Shown: positions 6,448 to 6,963 of the stretch, piece by piece
Numbering within the stretch: position 1 is the first letter of the stretch
Layout: every line of letters begins with the position of its first letter
NCBI GenBank assembly: GCA_003512125.1
Contig: DOSQ01000125.1
Span: 1-6,963, forward strand
Length of the DNA stretch: 6,963 bases
Reading direction: 5' to 3'
Source: Acidaminococcaceae bacterium
GTDB taxonomy: Bacteria; Bacillota; Negativicutes; Acidaminococcales; Acidaminococcaceae
Notes under the pieces: model-generated
Databases searched by the model: none
Told to the model about the DNA's origin: nothing
The model's input: the letters and a program-made list of their open reading frames with translations, nothing else
Program-made: the position numbers and the translations under genes

Positions 6448-6963
6448 ATGGCTTTTGAGAGTTTGTCCGAACGGCTGCAGAACGCGATCAAGATGTTTCG
6501 CGGCACGAAGGAGATTACAGAAGAGGATCTGAAGGCACCATTGCGGGAAGTCCGCATGGCTCTGTTAGAGGCTGACGTAAATTTCAAAGTTGTAAAAAGC
6601 TTTGTGGCTAAAATCAAAGAGCGTGCATTAGGCGCGGAAATCCAGCAGAACCTGAGTCCCAGCCAGCAGATCATCAAGATTGTTGATGAAGAGCTGACGC
6701 AGCTTCTGGGCGGTACCCAGGCCAAGCTGACGGTGGCGGATAAGCCCCCCACTATTATCATGCTGGTTGGTCTGCAGGGCACAGGTAAAACCACTACGGT
6801 AGGTAAGCTGGCCTTTAACCTGAAGAAGAAAAAGAAAAACCCGTTGCTGGTGGCCGCCGACGTATACCGTCCGGCTGCTATCACCCAGCTGCAGGTGCTG
6901 GGCGAGCAGGTAGGCGTCCCGGTCTTCTCTCTGGGAAATGAAGTATCCCCTGTGGAAATCGCC
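6448..6963 (+). CDS. ffh: Signal recognition particle GTPase Ffh (3' partial)
   Basis: Ffh is the protein subunit of SRP. It binds 4.5S/6S RNA and hydrophobic signal sequences as they leave the ribosome, then docks with FtsY. Only the first 172 residues are present, and the frame is open to the window end. The family averages about 450, so most of the G domain and all of the RNA- and signal-binding M domain lie outside. The N domain (about 1-95) includes the conserved ALLEADV at 38-44. In the G domain, G1 GLQGTGKTT is at 108-116 and G2 DVYRPAA at 138-144. Its N-domain ALLEADV and the G2 DVYRPAA separate it from FtsY, which has ILLTADVG and DTFRAAA. The start is ATG with AGCAGG seven bases upstream. 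A lysine run at 126-130 (A-rich, 6823-6839) sits in the loop before the LLVAADV strand. It is probably transcribed with ylxM. Confidence 0.97.
   Translation, partial: MAFESLSERLQNAIKMFRGTKEITEEDLKAPLREVRMALLEADVNFKVVKSFVAKIKERALGAEIQQNLSPSQQIIKIVDEELTQLLGGTQAKLTVADKPPTIIMLVGLQGTGKTTTVGKLAFNLKKKKKNPLLVAADVYRPAAITQLQVLGEQVGVPVFSLGNEVSPVEIA

Noticed and set aside
6823..6839. A-rich run in ffh as a programmed slippage site
   Set aside because: The run is interrupted by G residues and the zero frame continues into conserved G-domain sequence, so no frameshift is needed.

Overview
The window is a conserved chromosomal housekeeping segment of a low-to-mid GC Firmicute. All genes are on the + strand: the end of an unidentified gene, smc, ftsY, a DUF554 membrane protein gene, ylxM, and the first 172 codons of ffh. 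The smc-ftsY and ylxM-ffh pairings are typical of Firmicutes. The DUF554 gene between ftsY and ylxM, and the base composition, would fit the Negativicutes (for example an Acidaminococcus-like organism). That placement is inference; no rRNA or other diagnostic gene is present.

Layout. 1-251: C-terminal 82 residues of a protein with a very basic Lys/Arg/Ala-rich tail. 252-472: a 221-base gap holding an elaborate, almost fully self-complementary element (266-435), then the smc ribosome binding site. 473-4069: smc with a TTG start. 4070-4226: a gap with a weak terminator-like hairpin and a second leader hairpin. 4227-5153: ftsY, whose stop codon directly abuts the DUF554 start. 5154-5849: DUF554 gene. 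5850-5971: a strong intrinsic terminator whose right arm contains a consensus -35 box, then a perfect TATAAT and a 15-bp dyad over the predicted start site. 5972-6376: ylxM. 6377-6447: a short gap with a possible second promoter and a partly duplicated gene junction. 6448-6963: ffh, cut by the window end.

Functionally, Ffh is the SRP GTPase and FtsY its membrane-docking partner. YlxM is an HTH protein habitually found beside ffh. SMC is the ATPase core of the bacterial condensin that compacts and segregates the chromosome. The DUF554 protein has no established role here. Transcription appears split into a unit ending after DUF554 and a unit beginning before ylxM, with terminator and promoter physically overlapping.

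I see no mobile-element genes, CRISPR, tRNA or rRNA, and no coherent new multi-gene system. The least explained sequence is the 170-base palindromic element upstream of smc.
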